From: Cladocopium goreaui
Lineage: Eukaryota > Sar > Dinophyceae > Suessiales > Symbiodiniaceae
NCBI GenBank assembly: GCA_947184155.2
Contig: CAMXCT020000273.1
Span: 1-64,000 of the forward strand
Length of the DNA: 64,000 nt
Direction: 5' to 3'
Shown: positions 23,601 through 35,850 of the stretch, piece by piece
Layout: every line of letters begins with the position of its first letter
How positions within the stretch are numbered: the stretch's first letter is position 1
Made by a program: the position numbers and the translations under genes
Notes under the pieces: generated by a model
Database searches by the model: none
What the model saw: only the letters and a program-made list of their open reading frames with translations
What the model was told of the DNA's origin: nothing

Positions 23601-24869
23601 TCACTGGATGTCCTTTGTGCCGAGGAACTGGGATTCTTCCGGCTCCTCGTGTCCAATGAACGCTCATGCTCAAGCGCATCGTCCGAAAAGGCCACTGACT
23701 CCCGTGACAATTCCTTTCGCACCATACGGCGATCTTCATGACTCACCACACGTTGGTTCGGTTTCCGAAGCAAAATGCCATGCACCGCCTTTTTGGCAAG
23801 TCGCCGCTTGTTGGGTGCTGTGGGCGCTTTGGGACTTTTCGCTGATCCCCATTTCACCTGTTCCCCAGTGAGATTTTGCAACAACTGACTCCAACATTTG
23901 GATTCAGTTGCTTTCAATCCTGCCGTACACTCTGCCAGCCACCGGTTGCTGCTCCACACACTTCGACTTGTGCCGAGGGTGGAAACAGAACGCTTAGAAA
24001 GTGATGGCTGTACAGGTATTTTCAGGGAGGTTGAGCGTTGACCCTCGGCGTCTTGAGTTGCACCAGCAACACTTGCGACACTTGTTCGGAGATTATCAGC
24101 TTTTAAGTGTGACGACTTCTTCGAGGCCCGTGACCCTTGCAGCCCTTGCAGTCCCTCCCTTGACTCGTGGCTTTTTGAAGCCTCAGGGCCGATTTCTGGC
24201 AACGCCATTTCACGGCCAGGCAATGACCTGCTCTAGGCAGGCCATGTTGGTGCCTGCTTCCATGAGCACAGAAGCAGGATGAAACAGGTGTTTTTGAGCC
24301 ATACATGGCTGAGGAACGTGAGGAAGGCCCCAGTCAATGGCATGCAGCCTTAGGCTTACTATGCCTTACCATGCCTTACCATGCCTTACCATGCCTTTCA
24401 AGTCATTGTGGTCAAAGCTGTTGAGATGATCTGAAATGTCCAATGATGTCCAATGAACATCAAATACATCAATGAATGCCGCAAATATCCGCAAATGCTG
24501 CTGCAGTCTGCTACGTTACAATTGTCTTGTCCAAGAGCTTGATGCGACTTTCCAGGAGCCACACTCCAGTCTTGAGTCTGCCAAACCTCAGCTGAGGCTG
24601 AAACCCAAGGATGGTTGCCCTTCCGGTAAGCACATGGTCTGGCCACATGGCAATGTCTTTCAGCTGTTGCTGTCTTCACGCTTTTCAGTGTGGCTCTAAA
24701 GGGGGCCCAAGCACTCTGCATCATTTCTTTTCCACAGGAAGAAAGTCTGGCTGACCTTCACCCAAAAGTCAAATCAGTAGTCATCGCACTTGCCTAATCT
24801 TTCCACCAAGCAACTCTTTTTGGGAGACGACGGCTTCATCTTTGGACTCGATTTTGCTTTTGGCTTAGC
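20623..24869 (-). CDS. EF-hand and coiled-coil protein gene
   Basis: Exons with checked phases are 24794-24869 (AKPKAKSSPKMKPSSPKK, GC donor), 23574-24227 (217 codons, Ser/Lys-rich), 23243-23399 (SLVSDIFRPHQVSAFFQG, GC donor), 22992-23157 (ADMKQRMKQIVHKRLRSV, helical basic), about 22607-22735 (EF-hand loop DADLSGFLEWDE at 22639-22674) and 20623-21408 (261 codons to TGA). Less certain exons lie at about 24524-24597, 22290-22380 and 22085-22190. The last exon has a Ser/Glu-rich start, an EF-like but degenerate loop (DREGAGTVSVFK, no acidic -Z residue) and ends in NFEEFLEFLRPAVFQR. One junction (22992 to 22735) is out of phase, so a small exon is missing. The role is unknown; Ca2+ binding is likely. 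The 5' end was not found. Confidence 0.65.
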
Positions 24870-25711
24870 CTGCGCCAAGGTGAAAGCAGAAAAGCTGAAT
24901 CAGATCCCTATTCTATGACAAGTTTGGCAGCTTGCCTTTGCTTCAAGAACTTCCAAGGGTGGGTCCTGCAGGCGAAGCAAACTTGCATCGATATGGGAAC
25001 AGTTTCATGGAAAAGACCTTTGACATCGCGGAGCAATCACCTTGAACCCTGACTCTCTTAGATCTCTTGGATAATCGTATTCAGGTCTCAAGTGTGCAAG
25101 TCTGAACGAGCGTACGCATGCACCCTTGTGCAAAGCATGCGTTCACAGGCAAATCATCTCAAGAGATCTCAAGAGTATAATTATACATCTGGTTTGAAAA
25201 AAATATATGTATTCTAAGCAAAAATATGAAAAAATATGCTAAGTGCAAAGCTGTCATTTTTGAAAAAAAACATCTGAAATTTGCATTGTATGTGCTGCTT
25301 TCTCAAACCAACATTTTACTGTTGCACGTTTCTTCTATAATTTTCGAGTTTGAATCTCTCATTGTTGCGGCAAAATTTCATAATGTTTGTAGTATCTTGC
25401 AGCTGGAACTCGTCATTTGGCTAGTGATTTTTCATTTTATGTTGGTTACACTTTTTCATATAATTCTTGTTATTTTGTTGTCCTTCGCCTGTTTACATAC
25501 ATACACCATCTCCGTATTGCGTTATTGTATATATTTACGGGCACATCATGGCGCATCATGGCGCATCCACTGGGCACACAGGAAACGCTCTACATTTTGG
25601 AGCTGTCCTCTTTGACACTGGCCACAAAAACAAACGGGCCTGGTTCAGAGGCGATGCAGGGCCCGGCAGACAGCAAGGGGGAGTGCGTCAGGGCAGAGAG
25701 GTTGGGCTGTG

Positions 25712-25742
<31 letters not shown>

Positions 25743-27150
25743 GTTTGATCTGAGATTTTCTGACCCCTTACTGGTTTTTTTGACCAGAAAAACAAACTTT
25801 TCTGTTATCTCTTAGCCTATGCAGCCCTGCGTTGTCCCTAGGTCGACTAATGGAAACTCGGCCGCTTTTCTCAGCCTGAGGAAAGGCCCGCGGAAAAGGA
25901 AGGCAGGGTGCCTGCAAGATCTGCAAGGCTGCAGTGGCATTCAAAGGATGCATGTTCGGCACATATAATATAAGACAATATAATGCAATATAAGAAATTA
26001 TACTAAAATATAATATGCTATATTCTACTATAAATAATATAATATAACAACATTTAACATAGTAAAATAAAACATGATATACTATATATAATATAACAAA
26101 AAAATATAATTAAAAAAATAAAAATAATATAATATAGACTAATATCATATAATACCAAATAAAAAAATATAATTTAATAAATTATAGTATAATTTAATAT
26201 AACATGAAATAATGTAATATAATACAGTGAAATATAATATAATATATAATAGAAAATATCATATAAAATATAACACTGTATATTTTTTTTAAAAAAATAA
26301 TATATATAATAATAATAATAAATAATGTAAAATAATAAAATATTGCATTTTATTTTAAAATAGATTGCAATTCAATTTAAAATGAAATAATATAGGATAA
26401 GACAAGGTAATATAATATAAGATGGCAATTTAAAAATTAAAATACGATATAATATAATATAATCTAGCATAGTATAATACAATATAGTATAATATAATTT
26501 CATATAATATGATATATTTTGTTTTGTATATGGTTTAATGATGTTACACTATATGTATACATATAATGTGTGGTTGTGTGTGTGCGCTGCGTATTTCCAG
26601 AACATGATGTTGCACAATATAGACATTATATTACATTATATTGTATTACACTATATTATATTACATTGGGTTATATCAAATGAAAGGTGTTCTGTTATAT
26701 TTTGTTGAGACAAAATATATTATAAAAGATTATGTTACATATATGTGACATTGCATTCCATTATATCATATCAAATCATATTGCATTCTATCATATTAAA
26801 TTATATCATATTATATTATATCAAATTATATTGCATTAATTATACGATATTATGTTAATCCCCTTGAAATTCACCCCAGGTCAGCCCCCGCTACTTGTAG
26901 CCATTAACCGCAGGGTCTTGCAAAAAGCCTACAAAATGAATGGGTGCAATTTAAAATTGCTCCATACAAAATGGTAAGGCTTTCTGCATCAACCAGCTCT
27001 TCGCAGCACCCCCCCACATTTTGTAGGGAGGTATATTTCGCCCGGATCTATCTTTTTCTAAGTATGAGTCTTGCTTGCATGCTCGGACCCTGATCCCCAA
27101 AAAAGGCATCATTTCGTAAGAGCCTGTTGCTCTGCCATTCCCCTGCGTGA
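24870..27150. other. AT-rich intergenic stretch without recognised genes
   Basis: 25963-26870 is degenerate (TATAA)n-like AT sequence. A CAA run lies at 25711-25741. Frames at 25226-25815 are hydrophobic, low-complexity and unsupported. Around 27160-27260 a GGCCAACATAGC/CCCCAAGCTGG motif is repeated a few times. Confidence 0.45.
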
Positions 27151-27369
27151 TTCTCAATTGTCTTTCAGGAGCAACCCATCGAAGACGGGCCAGCATAGCC
27201 CCGAAGATGGCCCCAAGCTGGTCGAAGAGGGGCCAACATAGCCGCCAGCTGGGCCAACCTCGCCCCAAGATGCGAGGTGGAGGACCAAAAAACAAAGTAT
27301 TGTAAGAATCAAAAAAAATAATACAGGGATCCCCCCCAAAGAAAAAAAAAACTTATTAGGATCCAAAAA

Positions 27370-27545
27370 AAATGGTAGCAGTGGTAGTAGTGGTGGTAGT
27401 AGTAGTAGTAGTAGCAGCAGCAGTAGCAGTAGTAGTAGTAATAGCAGTAGTAGTAGTAGTAGCAGCAGTAGTAATAGTAATAGTAGTAGTAGTAGTAGTA
27501 GTCGTCGTCGTCGTCGTGGTGGTGGTGGTGGTGGCGGTGGAGAAG
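27370..27545. repeat. (GTA)n trinucleotide tract
   Basis: About 175 bp of GTA/GCA/GTC/GTG triplets. All six frames across it are open homopolymer-like runs (poly-Val, poly-Leu, poly-Tyr, poly-Thr), which explains the long apparent frames here. Confidence 0.95.
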
Positions 27546-28053
27546 GATAGCAAGGGGGTAGAGCCACTGAGGAAGGGGTTCGGAATTGCTTCGAAATTTT
27601 ATTCTTTGCCCTATCCGTTTTCTTTCCCATGCGCAACATTTTGGCACTGGAAGCTACCATTTCAACGGCACGGTATATGCAGCATTTTGGAATTTGGGTA
27701 GGAATTTGAGGAAGGATACGAAGGTGTTGTCAAGATGCGCCTACTACAGACCTTGCGGCTGGGCCACAACCACAACAACAACAACAACAATTAACAATAA
27801 TAACCGCCGACCCTACTACAAACACCCCGCAAATTACGGTTTTTTGGCTTTCCCATGCGACCCTTTATTATTTATCATATATATATATATTAACATATGT
27901 GTGATCCTTTACCCTCAATTCTTCTTTACAATCTATTTATGATCCTTTACCCTCAAGTGGGCCCCTGGCCGGCTGTCGGGCGCAAGCACTTAAAGATCAT
28001 ATTATATTAAAGAATTATTATATATTATGCATATAATGTATATATAATTATTA

Positions 28054-31000
28054 TATCCTCTCAAGTTGCTTCGAACCCCCTTGGGGACCATTTTAGAACC
28101 CAAATATGGGTTCTAAAATGGAATCTACAAGGGGGGTCTTAGAACCTAAAATTCTTGGCCGCTATTCCGTTTTTGGGTTCTAAAATGGGTTCTGAAATGG
28201 TATCTTCCACCCTTTAAAAAATCATTAAAACATATTAAAAAATTCCTTGTTGAAACCATCGCATTTCAGGAAAAAACGATGAGGAAATCTGCGCCCCAAA
28301 AAAATAGATCAACATGAGGCGAATCAAAAAAAAACCTGCAAAGAGCACTCCATGATACTCCACAACATTTTTCAATGGGTGACGGCCCGGCCACAGATGG
28401 TCGTATCATTTACTACCTATGGAGCCAGGTTTTTGCCCGCGCTCTTTGCTTCCTTTCTTGCCAAACCATTAAAGTACACCCAAACCCAAATGCTTTCAGA
28501 ATGTCCCCTAAGTCACCCCTTTTCAAACGAATTTAGTTGTGGACTCGTTCCATTTCCCGTGCGACTGTTTGTTTAATTTTATGCAGACATGTCCAACCAG
28601 ATAAATTTTCAATAAAACAGCAAACTCCTACATGCAGTGTTTTCAAAACAATAGTGTTTTTTGCGTCAAAGGAGAAAAACAAGGAACAAATCATCACATG
28701 CGGAATCAGCAAGCAGGTGTGTGTCGAACTACAGCTGTCCAGCTGTCACTTAAAAAATGGTAAGTTTGCCTACCTTCATCAGGACGCCACTGATTGGACA
28801 TTTGTTCTTTTGGGATATTTGGGGGGGCTGGGCAGCTATGACAGAGAGATGTCACCCTAGACAATGCACCTTGAGGATTTATCTTTGGGAAGGGTTCTGG
28901 AATGGTTTCCTGCTTGGCCAAACGTGTGAAATACCGGCTACTGCAAGGGGAAACCATTTTAGAACATTTGCATGCTTAGATAACTTTCATTTGTTCATTT
29001 GTTGCACAGGCATTCGTCTACTTGTAGAAGAACAAAAGATGGCAGAAACAGTTTTAGCTGACTTGATTATCACTGAAATTCATTAGCATTGGGTTGTACC
29101 TGCCTACCTACCCCTGGAGGTATTTATCTTTGGGAAGGGTTCTGGAATGGTTTCCTGCTTGGCCAAACGTGTGAAATACCAGCTACTGCAAGGGGAAACC
29201 ATTTTAGAACTGTTGTATGCTTAGGTAACTTTCATTTGTTCATTTGTTGCACAGGCATTCGTCTACTTGTAGAAGAACAAAAGATGGCAGAAACAGTTTT
29301 AGCTGACTTGATTATCACTGAAATTCATTAGCATTGGGTTGTACCTGCCTACCTACCCCTGGGGGTATTTATCTTTGGGAAGGGTTCTGGAATGGTTTCC
29401 TGCTTGGCCAAACGTGTGAAATACCAGCTACTGCAAGGGGAAACCATTTTAGAACATTTGCATGCTTACGTAACTGTCATTTGTTCATTTGTTGCACAGG
29501 CATTCGTCTACTTGTAGAAGAACAAAAGATGGCAGAAACAGTTTTAGCTGACTTGATTGTCACTGAAATTCATTAGCATTGGGTTGTACCTGCCTACCTA
29601 CCCCTGGAGGTATTTATGTTTGGGAAGGGTTCTGGAATGGTTTCCTGCTTGGCCAAGCGTGTGAAATACCAGCTACTGCAAGGGGAAACCATTTTAGAAC
29701 TGTTGTATGCTTAGGTAACTTTCATTTGTTCATTTGTTGCACAGGCATTCGTCTACTTGTAGAAGAATAAAAGATGGCAGAAACAGTTTTAGCTGACTTG
29801 ATTATCACTGAAATTCATTAGCATTGGGTTGTACCTGCCTACCTACCCCTGGAGGTATTTATGTTTGGGAAGGGTTCTGGAATGGTTTCCTGCTTGGCCA
29901 AACGTGTGAAATACCAGCTACTGCAAGGGGAAACCATTTTAGAACATTTGCATGCTTAGGTAACTTTCATTTGTTCATTTGTTGCACAGGCACTGGTCTA
30001 CTTGTAGAAGAACAGAAGATGGCAGAAACAGTTTTTAGCTGATTTGATTATCACTGAAATTAATTGGCATTGGGTTGTACCTGCCTACCTACCCCTGGAG
30101 GTATTTATCTTTGGGAAGGGTTCTGGAATGGTTTCCTGCTTGGCCAAACGTGTGAAATACCAGCTACTGCAAGGGGAAACCATTTTAGAACTGTTGTATG
30201 CTTAGGTAACTTTCATTTGTTCATTTGTTGCACAGGCACTGGTCTACTTGTAGAAGAACAGAAGGTGACAGAGACAGTTTTTAGCTGACTTGATTATCAC
30301 TGAAATTCATTGGCATTGGGTTGTACCTGCCTACATACCCCTGGAGGTATTTATCTTTGGGAAGGGTTCTGGAATGGTTTCCTGCTTGGCCAAACGTGTG
30401 AAATACCAGCTACTGCAAGGGGAAACCATTTTAGAACTGTTGTATGCTTAGATAGCTTAGATAGCTTAGATAGCTTAGATATGTTCATTTGTTGCACAGG
30501 CATTCGTCTACTTGTAGAAGAACAAAAGATGACAGGCACAGTTTTAGCTGACTTGATTTTCCCTGAAATTCGTTTGTGTGTGTCACTACAGCTGTTTCCA
30601 GTGGGGAATTTTTCTACCTACCAATTTGCCGCTCACTTCACCTATTGGCCCTTTCGTTCAGAGATGTGGAGCTAGACAATATTTGGCCCACGCCTTTTCG
30701 GAATTAAATCAAAAGAACAGCCCAAATGCATGCAAATCTCTAGCAAATGCACGTACATTTTCGACGCGGGATTTTGCAGCCTCTTGTGACACAACATGCA
30801 AAAGCCACTTTATGTGTGCCTCAGGTGACGGCAAAAGAAGCAAACATGCAAAAAATAAACTCAAAAAACCATGCATTGTTGGGGTGAATGCAAAGGTAAA
30901 GGTACAGCTAACCACTTCAAAACTGAGCTGAACCCACAAGTTCCCCCAATCAGAAATGTTCTTACCATGTACTGAGATCAAGAAACAAACTGAACTGTGA

Positions 31001-31358
31001 TTTTGTTAATTTTTCTACCATGTATCTGTATATAATCCTTCTGGGTTTTTGTGCCGAATGGCATTGGTTCGGCAATATTGTTGCGACGTAATGCAATCGA
31101 GCCTTGCAAATCACCAAAACCACAGTTTCAACAGGAGGATCAAACTGGCAAATGGCTTTCAACCACCGGCTCACTAGGGATCACAAATACCTGCACAAAA
31201 CCTGCACCATAGATCATCATATGCTATTATAGAAGCTTCCAGGGTTCTACAATGCTTACGGGACCGGGGGTTCTACAATGAAAATTTTTCATTCTAGAAC
31301 CCTCCGTGTTTATCCCCAGGGGGGGGGCATTCTAGAACCTTCCAACTTGAGGGTATAT
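28054..31358. mobile_element. Putative composite repeat element with inverted ends
   Basis: The left end starts at the CCTCTCAAGTTG box (28054) and the right end is its near complement, CAACTTGAGGG (to 31358). Both ends then carry several copies of GGTTCTARAATG or its complement: left at 28095-28195, right at 31240-31345. The interior holds a 245-bp tandem array whose units also contain CCATTTTAGAAC. AT-rich flanks (ATTATA at the left, TATATTA at the right) hide any target duplication. This may be a terminal-inverted-repeat or foldback element that captured a satellite. No transposase was seen. Confidence 0.45.
28870..30570. repeat. 245-bp satellite, seven units
   Basis: Units begin near 28878, 29123, 29368, 29613, 29858, 30103 and 30349, spaced 245-246 bp and almost identical. 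On the plus strand each holds an 80-codon frame (for example PTPGGIYLWEGFWNGFLLGQ). Each also holds a small intron-like piece, from GTAACTTTCATTTG to TTGTTGCACAG. Copy 5 onward share a TTTTTAG insertion, and copy 7 has a 10-bp run of ATAGCTTAG in place of the GTAACTTTC segment. Translation is probably not meaningful. Confidence 0.9.
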
Positions 31359-31387
31359 TATTATGCTTACAATTACAGTGATTAATG

Positions 31388-31560
31388 TCAGTCAATGGGA
31401 TCGCACACAAATCTTTGTCCCGAATCATGCTGGTTCACGGAGCCTTCATTGCTGCTCTCCGATGGAGCGCGCACACGGCCACCACCTACAGGCTGCAGAG
31501 AGTCGTGAATCTCTGCCTCAGGGCTCCCCAATGAGAAAGCCAACAGCAGCGCGCCTTTAA
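31388..31560 (-). CDS. Possible terminal exon, unrecognised
   Basis: The minus frame reads ALLLAFSLGSPEAEIHDSL, then GGGRVRAPSESSNEGSVN, and ends at TGA 31388-31390, just inside the right end of the repeat element at 31358. Composition is coding-like and the start may be hydrophobic. It is downstream of the stop codon at 31789, so it would be a separate gene. Confidence 0.3.
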
Positions 31561-31788
31561 AACGGGAGGAGATGTCTTCCTCAAAAGGTTTCAGAGGAGG
31601 GGATTTGCAGCGCTCAATTGCCTGTCAGCCATGTAGCACTTCAGCTTTGAATCGCCTTACTCTTGGCACGGATCTTGCAATTCAAGAGAATGTTAGCACA
31701 TGTTAGCACCCTTGAATCTTGCTGCCTTTTCGTACACCTGCTTTTGTGGCTTCTCTGTCCTCGGGAGATGATATGAGGCGTAAGACCA

Positions 31789-34019
31789 TCATAGAAAATC
31801 ATAGAAAATCAACAAGTGCGGCCAAAGTTGCACCGAGTTCATGCAGGCTGCAGTTGAGGCTGTGACGGCTGTGGCGCTGGCGGTGGCCCAGGGACTCTCG
31901 GGCCTCAGACCCATGATTCCGCTGCTTGCTACTGCTGTCACGGTACGTGTCAAAATGTTGCTTCATGTTGTTTCATGTTGTTTCATGTTGTTTCATGTTG
32001 TTTCATGTTGTTTCACCCCTAGGCACCTTGAAGTCCCAATTCAGAGTCCTCTGGTAGAAAATCCAAGGTGCCCCCACCTCAACACAGCAAGAGCCCACGC
32101 AGAGAGGGCATGGTGATGCTTTTCATGTTGAAATTTGAAACATGTCGAAACCACAACACGTATCCACACGTCAGTAACTGGCGCTACATCTTGCCACCTT
32201 TGCCACCACCTCCTTCCTTTTTTTCGCAGGCTCGGGACACAATGCAACGCATGCGCTGTGGACTGTGCGGACTTTCGCTCGCCGACGCCTTCAGGAAATC
32301 CTGTACAGCTTGCCAGGCACCTGGTGCAGGGTGGCCCTCTGGCTTTGATGCGTTTGATCTTTCTCTCTCCAACTTTGAAGCAAGACTGGCAGGACCATTA
32401 CTTCCATCACCGTGGCCATATTTTGCAATGTACGCATCCCAGTTTGACAGCACATATTCAATGTGTGCGGGATATAATTTCAAAGGTGGAGCACGCAGTT
32501 GTCTCGGCTGCGGCTTTGCGTAGAACATGGAGTGAGCAAGCCTCTCAACCTCTTCTTTTGAACGCTTAGCAGCTCTCCCATGCTCCCCTGGAACTAATTT
32601 GTTTGGCTTGCTTGGCCCACTTGTTTCGGTCAAACCCATGAAGCCTCTCTGCCTTGAGAGATTGGGACGTTCTCTCGGTGGTGATTGTGGTGTGTAAGGC
32701 TGCCCAGTCACGTGTGGCTCTCCGAATGATCTGAAAGGCGAAGGAAGCGATGATCCAGGACTATTCAAATTCAGAGCCTTCTTCAGCAAATCAACTCCTT
32801 CAACATTCTGGCCCACCTTTTGGCCCAGCTGCGGTTCCGCCTTACGTGGGCGCTTTGCAGGAGCATCTTCATCAATTTGTGTATCAGGAAAGTGTCCGAG
32901 CACAGGATCATCTGCATTACCGTCACCTCCCATCTCTTCATCTTTCGTCTCATCCCGGCCTGTTTTAGCTGGTGGACCTGAATTGCTGGGAGGGTCTGGC
33001 GTTTGGACGACCCCTGAGGCAGAAGCTGCAAGGCCTTGCATCGCCTGCATGCTCTCCCAGGGTTGGAACGCCTGGGGCTGGCAGCCAGTTTCTGAGGCTT
33101 TTCTACCATCAGGAGGACAGAGTTGGGCACCCCTCACCGAGCTGGCAAGGTCTGGTCCTTCAATACATCCAGACCTTCGAGACTCCAAGCGGGCCCGCAA
33201 GGCTGCAGCATCATTTTGAGCAGTTCTCAACGCCTCTTGGAGCACTGAAAGTTGGCCAGACATGCGATCCTCACGCGACTTCATCTCCAAGAGCTGCACT
33301 TCAGCTCTGCTGCACTTCTCTGATAGAATCTCCTTCTCTGATTGATGGGACCTGACCTCTCTCTCTAATATGTCCTTATCAGCTTTAATCAGCTCTAATT
33401 GGCTACGGTTCAGCTCATCCTGTTTCCTGAGTTCCTGAAGACAACTCAGGTCCGCGGTCAGTTTCCGATTCTGTTCTTGCAAGGCTTGTGCTATGTACTT
33501 CTCATGTTCATGTTGAGCTCTTATGGACCGGAGGTCCTGTAGAGCTTCCTCAAGCCGTTGTTGTCCTTCCTTGGCATTGGCCTTGGCCTGTTGAGCCTCC
33601 AGCTTTGCTTCCTCGGCCATCTTTGACTGCTGTAGAAGTTGCGCTTCATGATCCCAGAGCTGTCCCAGCAAGGCTTGCTTCTGCGCTAGGGTCGCAGCAG
33701 CAGTCAGACTTTGTTTCTCCGCTTGAATCAGGGCCGCGGCTGCAATGGCATGGCGAGATTCAGCTTCAGCAACCGCACGTTCTGCAGCCTGCTTCTCAGC
33801 TACTCGCCATTTCACTTCAGCTCGCAAGTCATCGTCCTTCGTCCTGGCATCTGACAGTACCTTGCTCGCATTGGCCCACTCACTTTCAGCAGCTGCACTT
33901 TCTTTGCAAAGGAGCTCACGCAAAGCCTCCATGTGTTGCAGCGGTCGCACCGGCCACGCCTCACTTGATGCCTCAAAGATCTTAAAAGATCTTAAAATCC
34001 TACACTGTTCTACACTCAA
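31789..34019 (-). CDS. Long coiled-coil protein with Pro/Ser-rich C-terminal half
   Basis: A single frame of about 610 codons runs from 34019 to 32184. From QHMEALRELL on (about residue 30) it is a continuous Ala/Glu/Lys/Gln/Leu heptad region to about residue 285 (AQQAKANAKEGQQRLEEAL, EILSEKCSRAEVQLLEMK), a long parallel coiled coil. It then turns into a low-order Pro/Ser/Gly region with a Lys/Arg patch (AKRPRKAEP), a possible nuclear signal. A further exon at 31789-31934 (GIMGLRPESPWATAS) ends with TGA at 31789. The frame probably leaves coding before its last Gly/Lys-rich residues, where an intron should start. No enzyme motif was found; a structural or scaffold protein is likely. The start may be the internal Met of QHMEAL. 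Confidence 0.6.
31965..32016. repeat. 10-bp repeat TTTCATGTTG, five copies
   Basis: Tandem copies lie between the 31934 exon and the long coiled-coil frame, probably in an intron. Confidence 0.85.
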
Positions 34020-34722
34020 GTCCTGCTGCGAATTATGGAGCTCTGTTGCACCAGGCAGTGTCTTTACACACTCCTTTGACCTGGTGCCAACATGTCACAT
34101 TGCTCCACATTGCACCTTGAAAACGAAACAGCTTGGTAGAATCACAACACCAAACCTTACCAAGCGCAATTGCCAAAAATGTGCACAAACATCAAGTCAT
34201 CGTCAAGCAACTCAAAACTCTTTGATATGCAATAATGCTATCAGAAGTCAATCGGAATCTGCAATGTTAAATCATCTGCTATACCAGTATCAGTGTGTTC
34301 GGCTTCCGAGGGCCATGCCGTCCGCAACCTTCCACGACAGAATGTCACAGATTTGAACAAAACAAAGTGCAGCATGCCACTGCCATCCACTGGCCCATTG
34401 GACATCTAGATGTCACCAGCTTTCGGGTGCCGCACCCGCGCAACTGCACGGCGTTTCTCTTCATAGCGTTCCATCCGATGACGTTCAGCCTGACAGCTCG
34501 CAGCGATGCGTGTCGCAGAAAGCTCCACTATGACTATGTCTCTGTGACCAGGAAATAAAGTTCAGGTGAAAGTTCAAATTCCAACAGAAAACAAGCTAAT
34601 ATAATATGTCTATACTGTCCGTCTATCTAATTCTACTCGATTCTATTCTATTCTAATCTTATCTGGTCTTGTCTATCTAGCTATTCATGATCAGTATGGT
34701 CGTCTATGTATCTATCTATGTC

Positions 34723-35850
34723 TCACACGAGTCGAAGCATCGCCTGCTTCTGCTTCTCCCACTCATCCATGGCTTTCTTCTTGGCCAGCTCTCGGTCATG
34801 TCTAGCAGCCTGGAAGGTTGACCCGTTGACCCTGCTACAAAGAGGTCAGGAAGATGTGCCTGCAGATCCCCTGCCAGGAAATCTGGATCCTACTGGATCC
34901 AAGTTGATGGCAGTTGAACCGCCTCCTCTTTCAGCTTAGCTTGTTCTGCTTCTCTTCTTTGCATCCGCTCCTCAGCCCCAAGTCAGGTTGAAGCTAGATT
35001 AGCAGCTAGATTCAGCTATAGATGTTGGCAAATGGAATTGCAGCGACATGTTGAAAGGATCTGACTGGTGTTTGATGGTGGTGCTCCGTCTGAGGCCCAC
35101 CAACTCCAAGTCTCGCGCGTACAGTGGGATTTCGTTGCTTGGGTCATGGTGCTGCCTCTCAGTCACATCACGCTATGCATATGCCATGCATATAGGCTTT
35201 CAAGATCGAGCTATCTTGCTCAAGGATAGCAAATGACCCTTCCTGAGCAGCTCAGAGATGACGGAGCAAACCTGCACCGATTTGCACCGCGCAGTTCTGG
35301 CATCGCTTTGTTTTCCATTGCGGCCCAAGGATCTCAAGGCCTGAAAAACACACTCTTGGCCAGCTGCGCGGTCAACCTGGCACTTGCTAGGCCTTGCCCG
35401 TCTCAACATTTCTGAAACCAATGATCCCTGTCCGCGTATGTAGGTAATTGTAGGTATGTAATATTATGTAATATTATGTAATATTATGTAATATTATGTA
35501 ATATTATGTAATATTATGTAATATTATGTAATATTATGTAATATTATGTGTTATATTATATTATTAAATGTAATTGTAATATATTAATTGCACGATGTTT
35601 TCATCCTTCCTATCCGGCGGTCTTGAGGAGCTGCGCCTCCTCCAGCACTTTTTGGGTGAGATCGTGCCACGCTTCCTTGGCTAAGTTGTCGACCTTGGTA
35701 ATTTCACATCTGGCGACGAGGCAAAGAATGGCACAGTGGGCATCAGTGGGCAGGCCTTGTCGATCTTTAGTCTTGGCCTTCAGGTTCAACATGTTCAACT
35801 GAAGCAGTTGCATGGACCAAGTTGTCGACAAACGATGACAAACGTTCAAA
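34723..35850 (-). CDS. C-terminal exons of a charged helical protein
   Basis: The last two exons are phase-checked: 34923-34970 (ERMQRREAEQAKLKEE, GC donor) and 34723-34809 (HDRELAKKKAMDEWEKQKQ, to TGA at 34723). Upstream are about 35233-35414 (RRARPSKCQVDRAAGQECVF) and about 35620-35812 (GLPTDAHCAILCLVARCEIT, then AKEAWHDLTQKVLEE). Composition is strongly helical and charged. No family was recognised. The exons lie downstream, in the same orientation, of duplicated block A (36625-38952) and may be the 3' end of the K+-channel gene that starts at 47 kb. That link is inference only. Confidence 0.5.
35456..35556. repeat. 10-bp repeat GTAATATTAT, nine copies
   Basis: Perfect tandem copies of TAATATTATG, followed by AT-rich sequence to 35590. 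Confidence 0.95.

Noticed and set aside
27154-27701. Frames rich in Leu, Val, Tyr or Thr
   Set aside because: All are translations of the (GTA)n tract.
28757-30675. Repeated 80-codon frames as a tandem gene family
   Set aside because: They follow the 245-bp satellite unit exactly; some units have a stop or a shift, and no protein family is recognised.
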